A stretch of DNA of 27,001 nucleotides from CAZLKN01 sp964560135 (GTDB lineage Bacteria > Actinomycetota > JAICYB01). The notes beneath the pieces were generated by a model. It ran no database searches and was not told where the DNA came from. It saw only the letters and a program-made list of their open reading frames with translations. This document shows positions 16,294 through 22,933 of this stretch, in pieces. How positions within the stretch are numbered: the stretch's first letter is position 1; the number at the start of each line of letters is the position of its first letter. The DNA is taken from contig CAZLKN010000040.1 in assembly GCA_964560135.1 (NCBI GenBank), positions 1-27,001 of the forward strand, in the 5' to 3' direction. Made by a program: the position numbers and the translations under genes.

Positions 16294-16299
16294 ACCACC

Positions 16300-17805
16300 G
16301 TGGGAGAGCTTCGCCTCGGCAACATCATGACGCCCGATCCTCTGACGACGGCCCCGCGCACTCCCCTGGCGGAGGCTGCGGGTGCGATGCAGGAGCGGGG
16401 TGTGGGATCGGTCATCGTGGTTGAAGACGGCAAGGTCGTCGGCATCCTCACCGAACGTGACCTGGTCCGTGCCACAGCCGAAGGCGCGCACCCCAGCGAA
16501 GTGGCCATCGACACGTGGATGACGTCGTCCCCGGTCACCATGACCCCCGACGACGACGCCACCCACGCGCTGGAGACGATGTTCGAACGAGGGTTCCGCC
16601 ACATCCCGATCGTGGACAGCGAGAAGCTCGTCGGGATCGTCTCCCTCCGCCAGGTGATCGGGTCGGCACGCCTGCGCAAAGTCGACCCCTGGTCGCCGGG
16701 CACGGCGAAGGGCCTCGAGAACATCACGGTGGCGGAGACGGAGCTCTCCTTCATCGACGGGCAGGCCGGACGCCTCATCTACCGTGGCTACGACGCCGTC
16801 GAACTGGCGAAGAAGTGCACCTTCCCCGAGGTGTGGCATCTGCTCTACCACGGCACGATCCCCACCGACGATTCCTTCGAGCGCCGTACGGCCGAACTGC
16901 GGACGTCGCCACTGGACGTGCAGCTCCTGCGTGACCTCGCGGCCTCCAGCGGGACGTTCATGGCGTCCCTGGAAGCGGCGATCTCAGCCTGCGCGGCGGC
17001 CTGGGGACTCGGATCCTGGCTCGATGAGGATGTCGAGGTCGTCGAGCAGGACGCGTTGCGGCTGGGGGCGGTCGTTCCCTCACTCGTCTGTGGCTTGTGG
17101 CGGCTGCAGGAGGGCAAGGATCCGATCGACCCCGACCCGGCCCTCGGACCCGCCGAGAACTACCTGTGGATGATGTTCGGTGAGCAGCCCACCGAAGAGC
17201 AGGTCGTGGCGGTGCGCCGCTACCTGATCCTGCTCGCCGAGCACGGCATGAACGCGTCCACCTTCACCGGCCGGGTGATCGCCTCCACCGGGGCCGACAT
17301 CGGCTCAGCGGTGGCAGGCGCCTGCGGGGCGCTGTCCGGCCCCCTGCACGGTGGTGCCCCGTCGCTCGTGCTCGACATGCTCGACGAGATCGGATCCCCC
17401 GACAAGGCTGAGCAGTGGATCTCCGACGCGGTCGCGCAGGGCAAACGGATCATGGGCTTCGGTCACCGCGTGTACAAGGCCGAGGATCCTCGGGCGGCCT
17501 GCTTCCGGGAGACCGCCACCGAGCTGGCCAGCGAGCGGGTCGATCTCGCCAGAGCCGTGGAGACGGTCACCCTCGAGCAGCTCCGCGCCGCCAAGCCGGG
17601 CCGGGCGCTCTACACCAACGTGGAGTTCTGGTCGGCGGTGGTGCTCGAGCGCGCGGGCATCCCGCGACGGCTCTTCACCCCCACCTTCGCCGTGGCCCGC
17701 ACCATCGGCTGGACGGCCCACATCATCGAGCAGGTCAGGGACAACCGTTTGATCCGTCCGACCGCCGAGTACATCGGGCCGCAGGACCAGACGCTGGACC
17801 GGTAG
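16300..17805 (+). CDS. CBS-domain pair fused to citrate synthase (CitA-like)
   Basis: 501 residues. Residues 8-60 and 72-125 are two CBS repeats (IMTPDPLTT...GILTERDL and WMTSSPVTM...GIVSLRQV), a module that usually binds adenine nucleotides. Residues about 135-501 are a citrate synthase of the short type II-like class: H350 in LSGPLHGGAP and H389 in MGFGHRVYKAEDPRA. The position of the catalytic Asp is Glu (E442 in TNVEFWSAVVLE). I recall the same NVEFW form in Streptomyces CitA-type proteins, so it may be normal for this clade. It condenses acetyl-CoA (or propionyl-CoA) with oxaloacetate. The CBS pair suggests control by cellular energy charge. It follows the aldo/keto reductase gene closely. 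Confidence 0.92.
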   Translation: MGELRLGNIMTPDPLTTAPRTPLAEAAGAMQERGVGSVIVVEDGKVVGILTERDLVRATAEGAHPSEVAIDTWMTSSPVTMTPDDDATHALETMFERGFRHIPIVDSEKLVGIVSLRQVIGSARLRKVDPWSPGTAKGLENITVAETELSFIDGQAGRLIYRGYDAVELAKKCTFPEVWHLLYHGTIPTDDSFERRTAELRTSPLDVQLLRDLAASSGTFMASLEAAISACAAAWGLGSWLDEDVEVVEQDALRLGAVVPSLVCGLWRLQEGKDPIDPDPALGPAENYLWMMFGEQPTEEQVVAVRRYLILLAEHGMNASTFTGRVIASTGADIGSAVAGACGALSGPLHGGAPSLVLDMLDEIGSPDKAEQWISDAVAQGKRIMGFGHRVYKAEDPRAACFRETATELASERVDLARAVETVTLEQLRAAKPGRALYTNVEFWSAVVLERAGIPRRLFTPTFAVARTIGWTAHIIEQVRDNRLIRPTAEYIGPQDQTLDR

Positions 17806-17812
17806 CCGGCCC

Positions 17813-18835
17813 TCAGGCCGTCCAGATCCGGCGACGTTTCATCCGGGGCAGGAACAGCTCCCGCATCTCCTCGAGGGAGTGCAGGCAACGGCCGGTCCCG
17901 AGCGCCACCGTCTCGAGCGCGTTCTCGGGACAGTGGACGGGGATGTCGGTCTCCTGGGAGATCCTGCGGTCCAGCCCGTGGAGCAGCCCGCCGCCGCCGG
18001 TGAGGAAGATGCCCCGGGTCAGGACGTCCTGTGACAGCTCGGGCGGCGTGTCGGACAGGGTGTCCTTCACGGCGTCGACGATGGCCGAGACGGGCTCTTC
18101 GATGGCGACCCGGATCTCCTCGGAGCTGATCGAGATCGTGCGCGGGAGCCCGGTGGCCAGATCCCGCCCGCGGATCTCCGCTTGGATCTCCTGAGGCAGG
18201 GGGTAGGCGGAGCCGATCGCGATCTTCACCGCCTCCGACGTCCGCTCACCGATCGCCATCGTGTACTCCTTGCGCACGTGGTTCACGATCGCGGCGTCCA
18301 CGTCGAAGCCGCCGATCCGGATCGCCTTGCTGACCACGATCCCTCCGAGGGAGATCACCGCGATCTCGGTGACGCCGCCTCCGATGTCGCAGACGAAGTT
18401 GCCGGCCGGCTCGTGGATGGGCAGGTCGGCACCGATCGCCGCCGCCACCGGCCCCTCGACGAGGTGCGCGGCCTTGGCGCCGCAACGTTCGGCGGCCTCC
18501 TCCACGGCCCGCCGCTCGACCTCGGTGATGCCCGTGGGCACCGAGATGGTCACCGTGGGCTTGGGGAACCGTCCGAAACCCACCCGCGAGAACAGCAGAC
18601 GGAGCATCCGGTGCGTGACCTCGAAGTCGTCGATCGCGCCGCGGCGCAGCGGGCGCGTGGCCACGATGTAGCCGGGCGTGCGCCCGATCATCCGCCACGC
18701 CTCGTCGCCCACAGCGAGTACCTCGTTGGTCTTGGCGTTGAGGGCGATCACGGTGGGCTCGGAGTAGACGATGCCCCTGCCCTCGTGCCAGACCAGCGTG
18801 TTCGCCGTGCCGAGATCGATCCCGATCCCTCTCAA
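17813..18835 (-). CDS. mreB: Rod shape-determining protein MreB
   Basis: 340 residues, the usual length of this actin-like filament protein that organises cell-wall synthesis under the membrane. The phosphate-1 loop is GIDLGTANT (5-13), phosphate-2 is CDIGGGVTEIAVI (149-161) and the adenosine motif is LTGGGGLLHGLD near 285. The GSAYPL and EEIR segments are also typical. The TTG start is supported by GGAGG 5 bases upstream and by a TTGA overlap with the stop of the preceding small membrane protein gene. No mreC, mreD, pbp2 or rodA follows; the next gene is convergent. A Mbl-type paralogue cannot be told apart from MreB on sequence alone. Confidence 0.93.
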   Translation of the reverse strand: MRGIGIDLGTANTLVWHEGRGIVYSEPTVIALNAKTNEVLAVGDEAWRMIGRTPGYIVATRPLRRGAIDDFEVTHRMLRLLFSRVGFGRFPKPTVTISVPTGITEVERRAVEEAAERCGAKAAHLVEGPVAAAIGADLPIHEPAGNFVCDIGGGVTEIAVISLGGIVVSKAIRIGGFDVDAAIVNHVRKEYTMAIGERTSEAVKIAIGSAYPLPQEIQAEIRGRDLATGLPRTISISSEEIRVAIEEPVSAIVDAVKDTLSDTPPELSQDVLTRGIFLTGGGGLLHGLDRRISQETDIPVHCPENALETVALGTGRCLHSLEEMRELFLPRMKRRRIWTA

Positions 18836-19080
18836 GCGCTCCTCCGGTTGCGGGGTCGCCTCCCCGCCGGATGCATCGCGCGGGCCCGTGCCCGCGAAGA
18901 CTCTTTCAACGTCGTCTGTGTGCGGTGGATCTTGTGCAGCGCATGCCGGGAGCGCCGGAAGCCCTCGACGGTGTTGCGCGGCTTCCGCCCCCGCTTCTCG
19001 GCGAGGGCGAGCAGCGCGACGCAGAGGACGAAAACGGCCACCCCGCCAAAGAGGAACAGGAGTCCGGCGAGCGTGCTCAT
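18832..19080 (-). CDS. Small single-pass membrane protein between moaE and mreB
   Basis: 82 residues. One N-terminal membrane helix (about 4-27, LAGLLFLFGGVAVFVLCVAL) is followed by a very basic cytoplasmic tail of about 55 residues rich in Arg, Lys and His. The ATG overlaps the moaE stop (ATGA) and its TGA overlaps the mreB TTG (TTGA), so it is translated between them. No family is recognised. Position suggests a membrane partner of MreB, and the basic tail could contact lipids, nucleic acid or the MreB filament. That is inference from location only. Confidence 0.8.
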   Translation of the reverse strand: MSTLAGLLFLFGGVAVFVLCVALLALAEKRGRKPRNTVEGFRRSRHALHKIHRTQTTLKESSRARARAMHPAGRRPRNRRSA

Positions 19081-19517
19081 CGCGGCATCCCCACCCAGCG
19101 TTCCCCCTCCATACCGACCTCCTTCTTCCAGATGGGCGCCGACGCCTTCACGGCGTCGATGAGCGCCCGGCAGGCATCGAAGGCCTCGGCCCGGTGGGGG
19201 GCCGAGACGGCCACGACGACGCTGGCGTCCCCGACCTCGACCCGTCCGGTGCGATGGGCCACGTACGCACGCCGCGCACGATGACGCTCGAGGATCTCGT
19301 CGGCGAGGTCGGCGAGGACCTGCTCGGCACGCCCCTCCCACGCCTCGTAGGTGAGGTAGGCGACCTCACGGTCGCCGTCGGGCGACCTGACGGTTCCGGT
19401 GAACAGGGCGTTGCCGCCCGCCTCCGGGCTGGAGACGAACCGCGTCGCCTCCGCCACGTCGAGCGGGTCTGGACCGATATGGATCCTGACGCGTGCTTCG
19501 ATAGCCTGCTCCTTCAC
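19077..19517 (-). CDS. moaE: Molybdopterin synthase catalytic subunit MoaE
   Basis: 146 residues if begun at GTG 19517, the usual family length. The enzyme transfers sulfur from MoaD thiocarboxylate to precursor Z to make molybdopterin. Family motifs are GGNALFTGTVR, LTYEAWEG, RAYVAHRTGRVEVGD and VSAPHRAEAFDAC, then K124 and K131 (PIWKKEV), whose spacing equals E. coli K119 and K126. The start is uncertain: the frame is open to 19649, the GTG has no clear ribosome site, and an AAGGAG lies instead 6 bases before an ATC codon at 19502. No moaD or other cofactor genes are nearby. It heads an operon with the small membrane protein and mreB. Confidence 0.9.
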   Translation of the reverse strand: MKEQAIEARVRIHIGPDPLDVAEATRFVSSPEAGGNALFTGTVRSPDGDREVAYLTYEAWEGRAEQVLADLADEILERHRARRAYVAHRTGRVEVGDASVVVAVSAPHRAEAFDACRALIDAVKASAPIWKKEVGMEGERWVGMPR

Positions 19518-19624
19518 GAAGGACCGAAACCCCCAGGCTGAACAGCACACCTGCCCTTGCATGGTCCCACACGAACGACCCGGCGTGAAGGGGTTCACGA
19601 ACATCGGTACGCATCCCCCGCTGG

Positions 19625-19630
19625 TAGCAT
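19625..19630 (+). promoter_or_regulatory. -10 hexamer of a leaderless promoter (siroheme decarboxylase)
   Basis: TAGCAT, then 6 bases, then the GTG at 19637. There is no ribosome site in between. Same geometry as at the reductase gene. Confidence 0.55.
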
Positions 19631-19636
19631 CGGGGC

Positions 19637-20662
19637 GTGAAGACCCCACCGAACGATGCCGACCGGGCCCTGCTCAACCGCGTCCAGCGTGAGATCGCGC
19701 TCATCCCCGAGCCCTTCGCCCCCGTCGCCGACGAGCTCGGATTGACCGTGGAGGAGGTCCTCGAGCGCCTCGCCTTCTGGCGGGACGAGGAGCGTGTCAT
19801 CCGGCAGATCTCCGCGATCTTCGACACCCGCAAGCTCGGCTACCGCTCGATGCTGGTGGCGATGAAGATCCCGGAAGGGCGCATGGACGACGCCGCGTCG
19901 CTCGTCAATGCGCATCCCGGGGTGTCCCACAACTACGAGCGGGCCCACGACTTCAACCTGTGGTTCACGGTGGCCGTGCCCCCGGGGATGGACCTCGAGG
20001 CCCACGTCGACGCGCTCCACGAGCTCACGGGGGCCGTGTCCACCAGGATGCTGCCCACGAAGAAGATGTTCAAGATCGAGGTCCGCCTCGACATGGAGAA
20101 GGGCGTGTCCAACTCCGACGGGCCGCCGCCCCCGAAGGCCGACCTGCCGCCGCTCACTGACACCGACGTCCGGGCGATCCAGGCCCTCCAGGTGGACATG
20201 CCGCTGGTTCCGCGGCCCTTCGCCGTGGAAGCCGAGACCGTGGGGATGACCGAGGACGAGCTGCTGGCCGCGGGCCACCGGCTCCTGGAGCAGGGCCGGA
20301 TGCGCCGCTGCGCGGCGATCCTCCGGCATCGGGAGGCCGGGTTCCTGGCCAACGGGATGGGCGTGTGGAAGATGCCCGAGGAGCGGGCCAAGGAGCTCGG
20401 CTACCAGATCGCTTCCTTCCCGCAGGTCACCCACTGCTACGAGCGCCCGACCTACCCCGACTGGCCCTACCGCGTCTTCTCGATGGTGCATGCCCGCACC
20501 GAGGAGCAGGTGCGCGAAGTGATCGAGGACATCTCCAACCAGACGGGCCTCGACGAATACGACGTCCTGTTCTCCACGAAGGAGTTCAAGAAGACCCGCG
20601 TCCCGTACTTCACCCCGGAGTACGAGCAGTGGGAGGACCGCTACCTGCGTTCCAGGGTCTGA
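19637..20662 (+). CDS. ahbA/ahbB: Fused siroheme decarboxylase (AhbA-AhbB type), Lrp/AsnC-like
   Basis: 341 residues made of two homologous halves, each with a winged-helix part and an AsnC-type alpha/beta part. First half, about 8-155: FDTRKLGYRSMLVA (62-75), HNYER (98-102), HDFNLWF (104-110). Second half, about 172-330: LRHREAGFLANGMGVWK (229-245), HCYER (266-270), YPDWPYRVFSMVH (273-285). These paired motifs mark AhbA/AhbB or NirDLHG proteins, which remove two acetate carboxyls of siroheme to give didecarboxysiroheme, and not amino-acid-responsive Lrp regulators as they are often labelled. In most known cases A and B are separate subunits, and here one chain should supply both. No radical-SAM partner (AhbC, AhbD, NirJ) is in the window. 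Confidence 0.85.
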   Translation: MKTPPNDADRALLNRVQREIALIPEPFAPVADELGLTVEEVLERLAFWRDEERVIRQISAIFDTRKLGYRSMLVAMKIPEGRMDDAASLVNAHPGVSHNYERAHDFNLWFTVAVPPGMDLEAHVDALHELTGAVSTRMLPTKKMFKIEVRLDMEKGVSNSDGPPPPKADLPPLTDTDVRAIQALQVDMPLVPRPFAVEAETVGMTEDELLAAGHRLLEQGRMRRCAAILRHREAGFLANGMGVWKMPEERAKELGYQIASFPQVTHCYERPTYPDWPYRVFSMVHARTEEQVREVIEDISNQTGLDEYDVLFSTKEFKKTRVPYFTPEYEQWEDRYLRSRV

Positions 20663-20665
20663 GGT

Positions 20666-21715
20666 CTAGGCCCCGTCGCCGCGGCGTCCGGCTCGCCGGC
20701 GCAGCACCGTCCCCGCAAGCGCAGCGGCCCCCGCGAGCCCGAGGGCGACCGACCGCGGACGGAAATGCATCTTCCCCATCGACACCCACCCGCGGCGGGC
20801 CTCGGCGGCGGCGATCAGCGTCTCCTCGTTGCCGTGCAGGAAGGTGAACCCGGTGGATGTCAGCGCCTCGTTGGACATCACCCACGGATACATCACGAAC
20901 GGCATGTAGCTCGGGGGCAGGTCGGAGGCCCCCACCCGCCACATCCGGTCTGCGCGTCGGTACGCCTCGTCGTGGCCGAGGGTGACCCTCCGGTGCCCGA
21001 GGAGACTCGCCGCCTCGGACCGCTCCACCCAGCCGTCGGCGCACAGGTTGAAGGCGCCGGGCAGGTCGTTGTCGACGACGTGGACGATCGCGCGGGCCAC
21101 GTCGGTCTCGTGGACGCACTGCAGGGGCGGGTCGTAGCCCTCCACGCCGAGGCTGAACGGGGACTCGATCAGGCGGGCCAGCAGGCCGCTGACGGTGGGC
21201 CCGAACACCAGGGCCGGGCGCAGCACGGTGACCGTGCGGTCGGGATGGGCCTCGCGGAATCCCGCGATGAGCTCCTCGCATTCGGCCTTGTGCTCGGAGT
21301 ACGGGAACCCCCGCACCGGACGGATCGAGGAGGCCTCGGTGAGCGGGAAATCGTTGTCGGGGTGGGCCCCGTAGGCCATCACGCTCGACAGGTGCACGAC
21401 CTTGCCGACCCCGGCGGCGGCCGCCGATGCGAGCACGTTGCGGGTACCGCCGACGTTGATGTCGTGCATCTCCTCGCGATCACGCATCGTCGCCAGCACG
21501 AACCCGAGGTGGACGAGCACGTCGGCGCCGGCGATCACGTCCGCGACGGCCGGTGAGCGCATATCGAGGCGGTAGAACTCGAGGTTGCGGGTGGAGACCG
21601 GCGGATCGGTGACGTCGAGGCCGATCACGCGCTTGACGCCGGGATGCTCCTCCAGGGTCTCGAGCAGCCGGCGCCCCAGGTACCCGGAGGATCCGGTGAC
21701 GGCGACGACGGTCAT
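20666..21715 (-). CDS. NAD(P)-dependent epimerase/dehydratase (extended SDR) with C-terminal membrane helix
   Basis: 349 residues. The Rossmann motif is TGSSGYLG (7-14), the acidic residue D34 ends the second strand (favouring NAD), LSSVMAYG carries the active-site Ser, and YSEHK gives Y139 and K143. The C-terminal substrate domain is shorter than in sugar epimerases. A hydrophobic stretch at about 321-339 followed by RRRAGRRGDGA looks like a membrane tether, uncommon for this family. GAGAGGAGG lies 7 bases before the ATG. It is divergent from the DUF2342 gene, with a 47-base shared promoter region, and convergent with the siroheme decarboxylase. Substrate unknown; nucleotide sugars or steroid-like lipids are both possible. 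Confidence 0.88.
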   Translation of the reverse strand: MTVVAVTGSSGYLGRRLLETLEEHPGVKRVIGLDVTDPPVSTRNLEFYRLDMRSPAVADVIAGADVLVHLGFVLATMRDREEMHDINVGGTRNVLASAAAAGVGKVVHLSSVMAYGAHPDNDFPLTEASSIRPVRGFPYSEHKAECEELIAGFREAHPDRTVTVLRPALVFGPTVSGLLARLIESPFSLGVEGYDPPLQCVHETDVARAIVHVVDNDLPGAFNLCADGWVERSEAASLLGHRRVTLGHDEAYRRADRMWRVGASDLPPSYMPFVMYPWVMSNEALTSTGFTFLHGNEETLIAAAEARRGWVSMGKMHFRPRSVALGLAGAAALAGTVLRRRAGRRGDGA

Positions 21716-21745
21716 GGGGCTGCCTCCTCTCGCGTGGGCCGGACG

Positions 21746-21751
21746 ACTCTA
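21746..21751 (-). promoter_or_regulatory. Possible -10 hexamer for the SDR gene
   Basis: TAGAGT on the minus strand, 30 bases before the SDR ATG, leaving a leader that holds the ribosome site. It shares two bases with the plus-strand TACACT of the divergent gene. Confidence 0.4.
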
Positions 21752-21755
21752 CACT
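21750..21755 (+). promoter_or_regulatory. -10 hexamer of a leaderless promoter (DUF2342 gene)
   Basis: TACACT, then 7 bases, then the GTG at 21763 with no ribosome site between. A leaderless transcript is likely. Confidence 0.55.
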
Positions 21756-21762
21756 AGGACCG

Positions 21763-22929
21763 GTGAGCGAACACATCGAACCCCAGGGCATCCCCCGTCC
21801 ACCGGAAGGCTGGTGGGAGCAGGTCCCCGTCCTGCGGGAGCTGTACAAGCTCCTGAGTTCCACCGACCCCGTGAACTGGGAGCTCGCGCGGCAGGTCGCG
21901 GTGTCCCTGTCCTCCTACGACGAGCCTCCCGTGCCCCAGGCCGAGGAGGCCCGCCGGGAGCTGGAGGCGATGTCCCGGGGGGCCGAGGTCGAGGTCGAGG
22001 AGTTCACGGGCCTGGTGACCTCCGAGGTCGCCCCCGTGCTCGCGGTGACCCGGGCCGAGTGGGTGGAGGCGAACATCTCCTCTTTCAAGGTGCTGATGGA
22101 GCCCCTGGCCCGCAAGCTCGGGGGGGCCGGACTCGGGGTGCCGCTGCCCGAGCAGGCCGCAGCGGTCCTCCAGCAGGTCACGGGGGTGCTGATGGGCCTG
22201 CAGACCGGGTTCGTGCTCGGCTACCTCGGCCGCCATGTCGTCGGCCAGTACGAGCTGAGCCTGCCCGAGCCCCAGGGGGGCCGGCTGCTGTACGTGGTAT
22301 CGAACCTGCACGGCATCGAGTCGGACTGGGAGCTCGACCCGAAGCAGTTCCGGTACTGGATCGCGCTGCACGAGGTCACCCACCATCTCCAGTTCTCGCG
22401 TCCCTGGGTGCGGCGCTACTTCGAGTCGCAGATCAAGACGCTGATCGACGCGCTGGACTTCGACCCCGGACGCCTCCAGAACTCGCTCGAAGGCATGGAC
22501 ATGTTCGACCCCGAGCGGCTGATGGGAATGCTGGAGGATCCCGAGAAGCTGATCCAGGCGGCGTGGACGCCGCTGGGCCGCGACGCGATGGCGCGCCTCC
22601 AGGCGTTCATGACGCTGATCGAGGGCTACTCGACCTTCGTGATGGACGCCGTCGGCGCGCGGGTCCTGAGCGAACACCCGCGCCTGCGTGAGGTCATGGA
22701 CCGCCGCAAGCACCAGCAGTCCCCCGGCGAGGTGCTGCTGGAGCGGCTGCTGGGCATCGAGATGAAGCGCAAGCAGTACGAGGAGGGGGTGCGGTTCTGC
22801 CGCTACGTGGCGGGCATGCGCGACGTAGCGGCGCTGAACCGGGTGTGGGAGAACCCCGACTGCCTGCCGAGCACCGACGAGATCACCGACCCGGACACCT
22901 GGATCGCCCGGGTGCTGGACGGCGGGTAG
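21763..22929 (+). CDS. DUF2342 zincin-like metalloprotein (Rv3195-like, 'coenzyme F420 biosynthesis associated')
   Basis: 388 residues, mostly helical, with no signal peptide. An HEXXH motif is present as HEVTHHLQF (H203, E204, H207), the mark of zincin metallopeptidases, set in a segment typical of DUF2342 (YWIALHEVTHHLQFSRPWV). The N-terminal part has NWELARQVAV and the C-terminal part GYSTFVMD and KRKQYEEG, also typical. Its presence tends to accompany F420-using actinobacteria, but no F420 gene is nearby and proteolytic activity is unproven. In mycobacteria, as I recall, it lies beside the UPF0182/PDZ pair; here it is about 10 kb from them. Transcription is probably leaderless. Confidence 0.9.
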   Translation: MSEHIEPQGIPRPPEGWWEQVPVLRELYKLLSSTDPVNWELARQVAVSLSSYDEPPVPQAEEARRELEAMSRGAEVEVEEFTGLVTSEVAPVLAVTRAEWVEANISSFKVLMEPLARKLGGAGLGVPLPEQAAAVLQQVTGVLMGLQTGFVLGYLGRHVVGQYELSLPEPQGGRLLYVVSNLHGIESDWELDPKQFRYWIALHEVTHHLQFSRPWVRRYFESQIKTLIDALDFDPGRLQNSLEGMDMFDPERLMGMLEDPEKLIQAAWTPLGRDAMARLQAFMTLIEGYSTFVMDAVGARVLSEHPRLREVMDRRKHQQSPGEVLLERLLGIEMKRKQYEEGVRFCRYVAGMRDVAALNRVWENPDCLPSTDEITDPDTWIARVLDGG

Positions 22930-22933
22930 CTCC

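Noticed and set aside
15985..16299. Upstream extension of the citrate synthase frame
   Set aside because: It lies inside the reductase gene, has no homology, and the GTG at 16300 has a strong ribosome site.
17807..17820. CGGCC-CTCA-GGCCG hairpin between the convergent citrate synthase and mreB genes, considered as a two-way terminator
   Set aside because: Only a 5-base stem and no U-tract on either strand; too weak to call.
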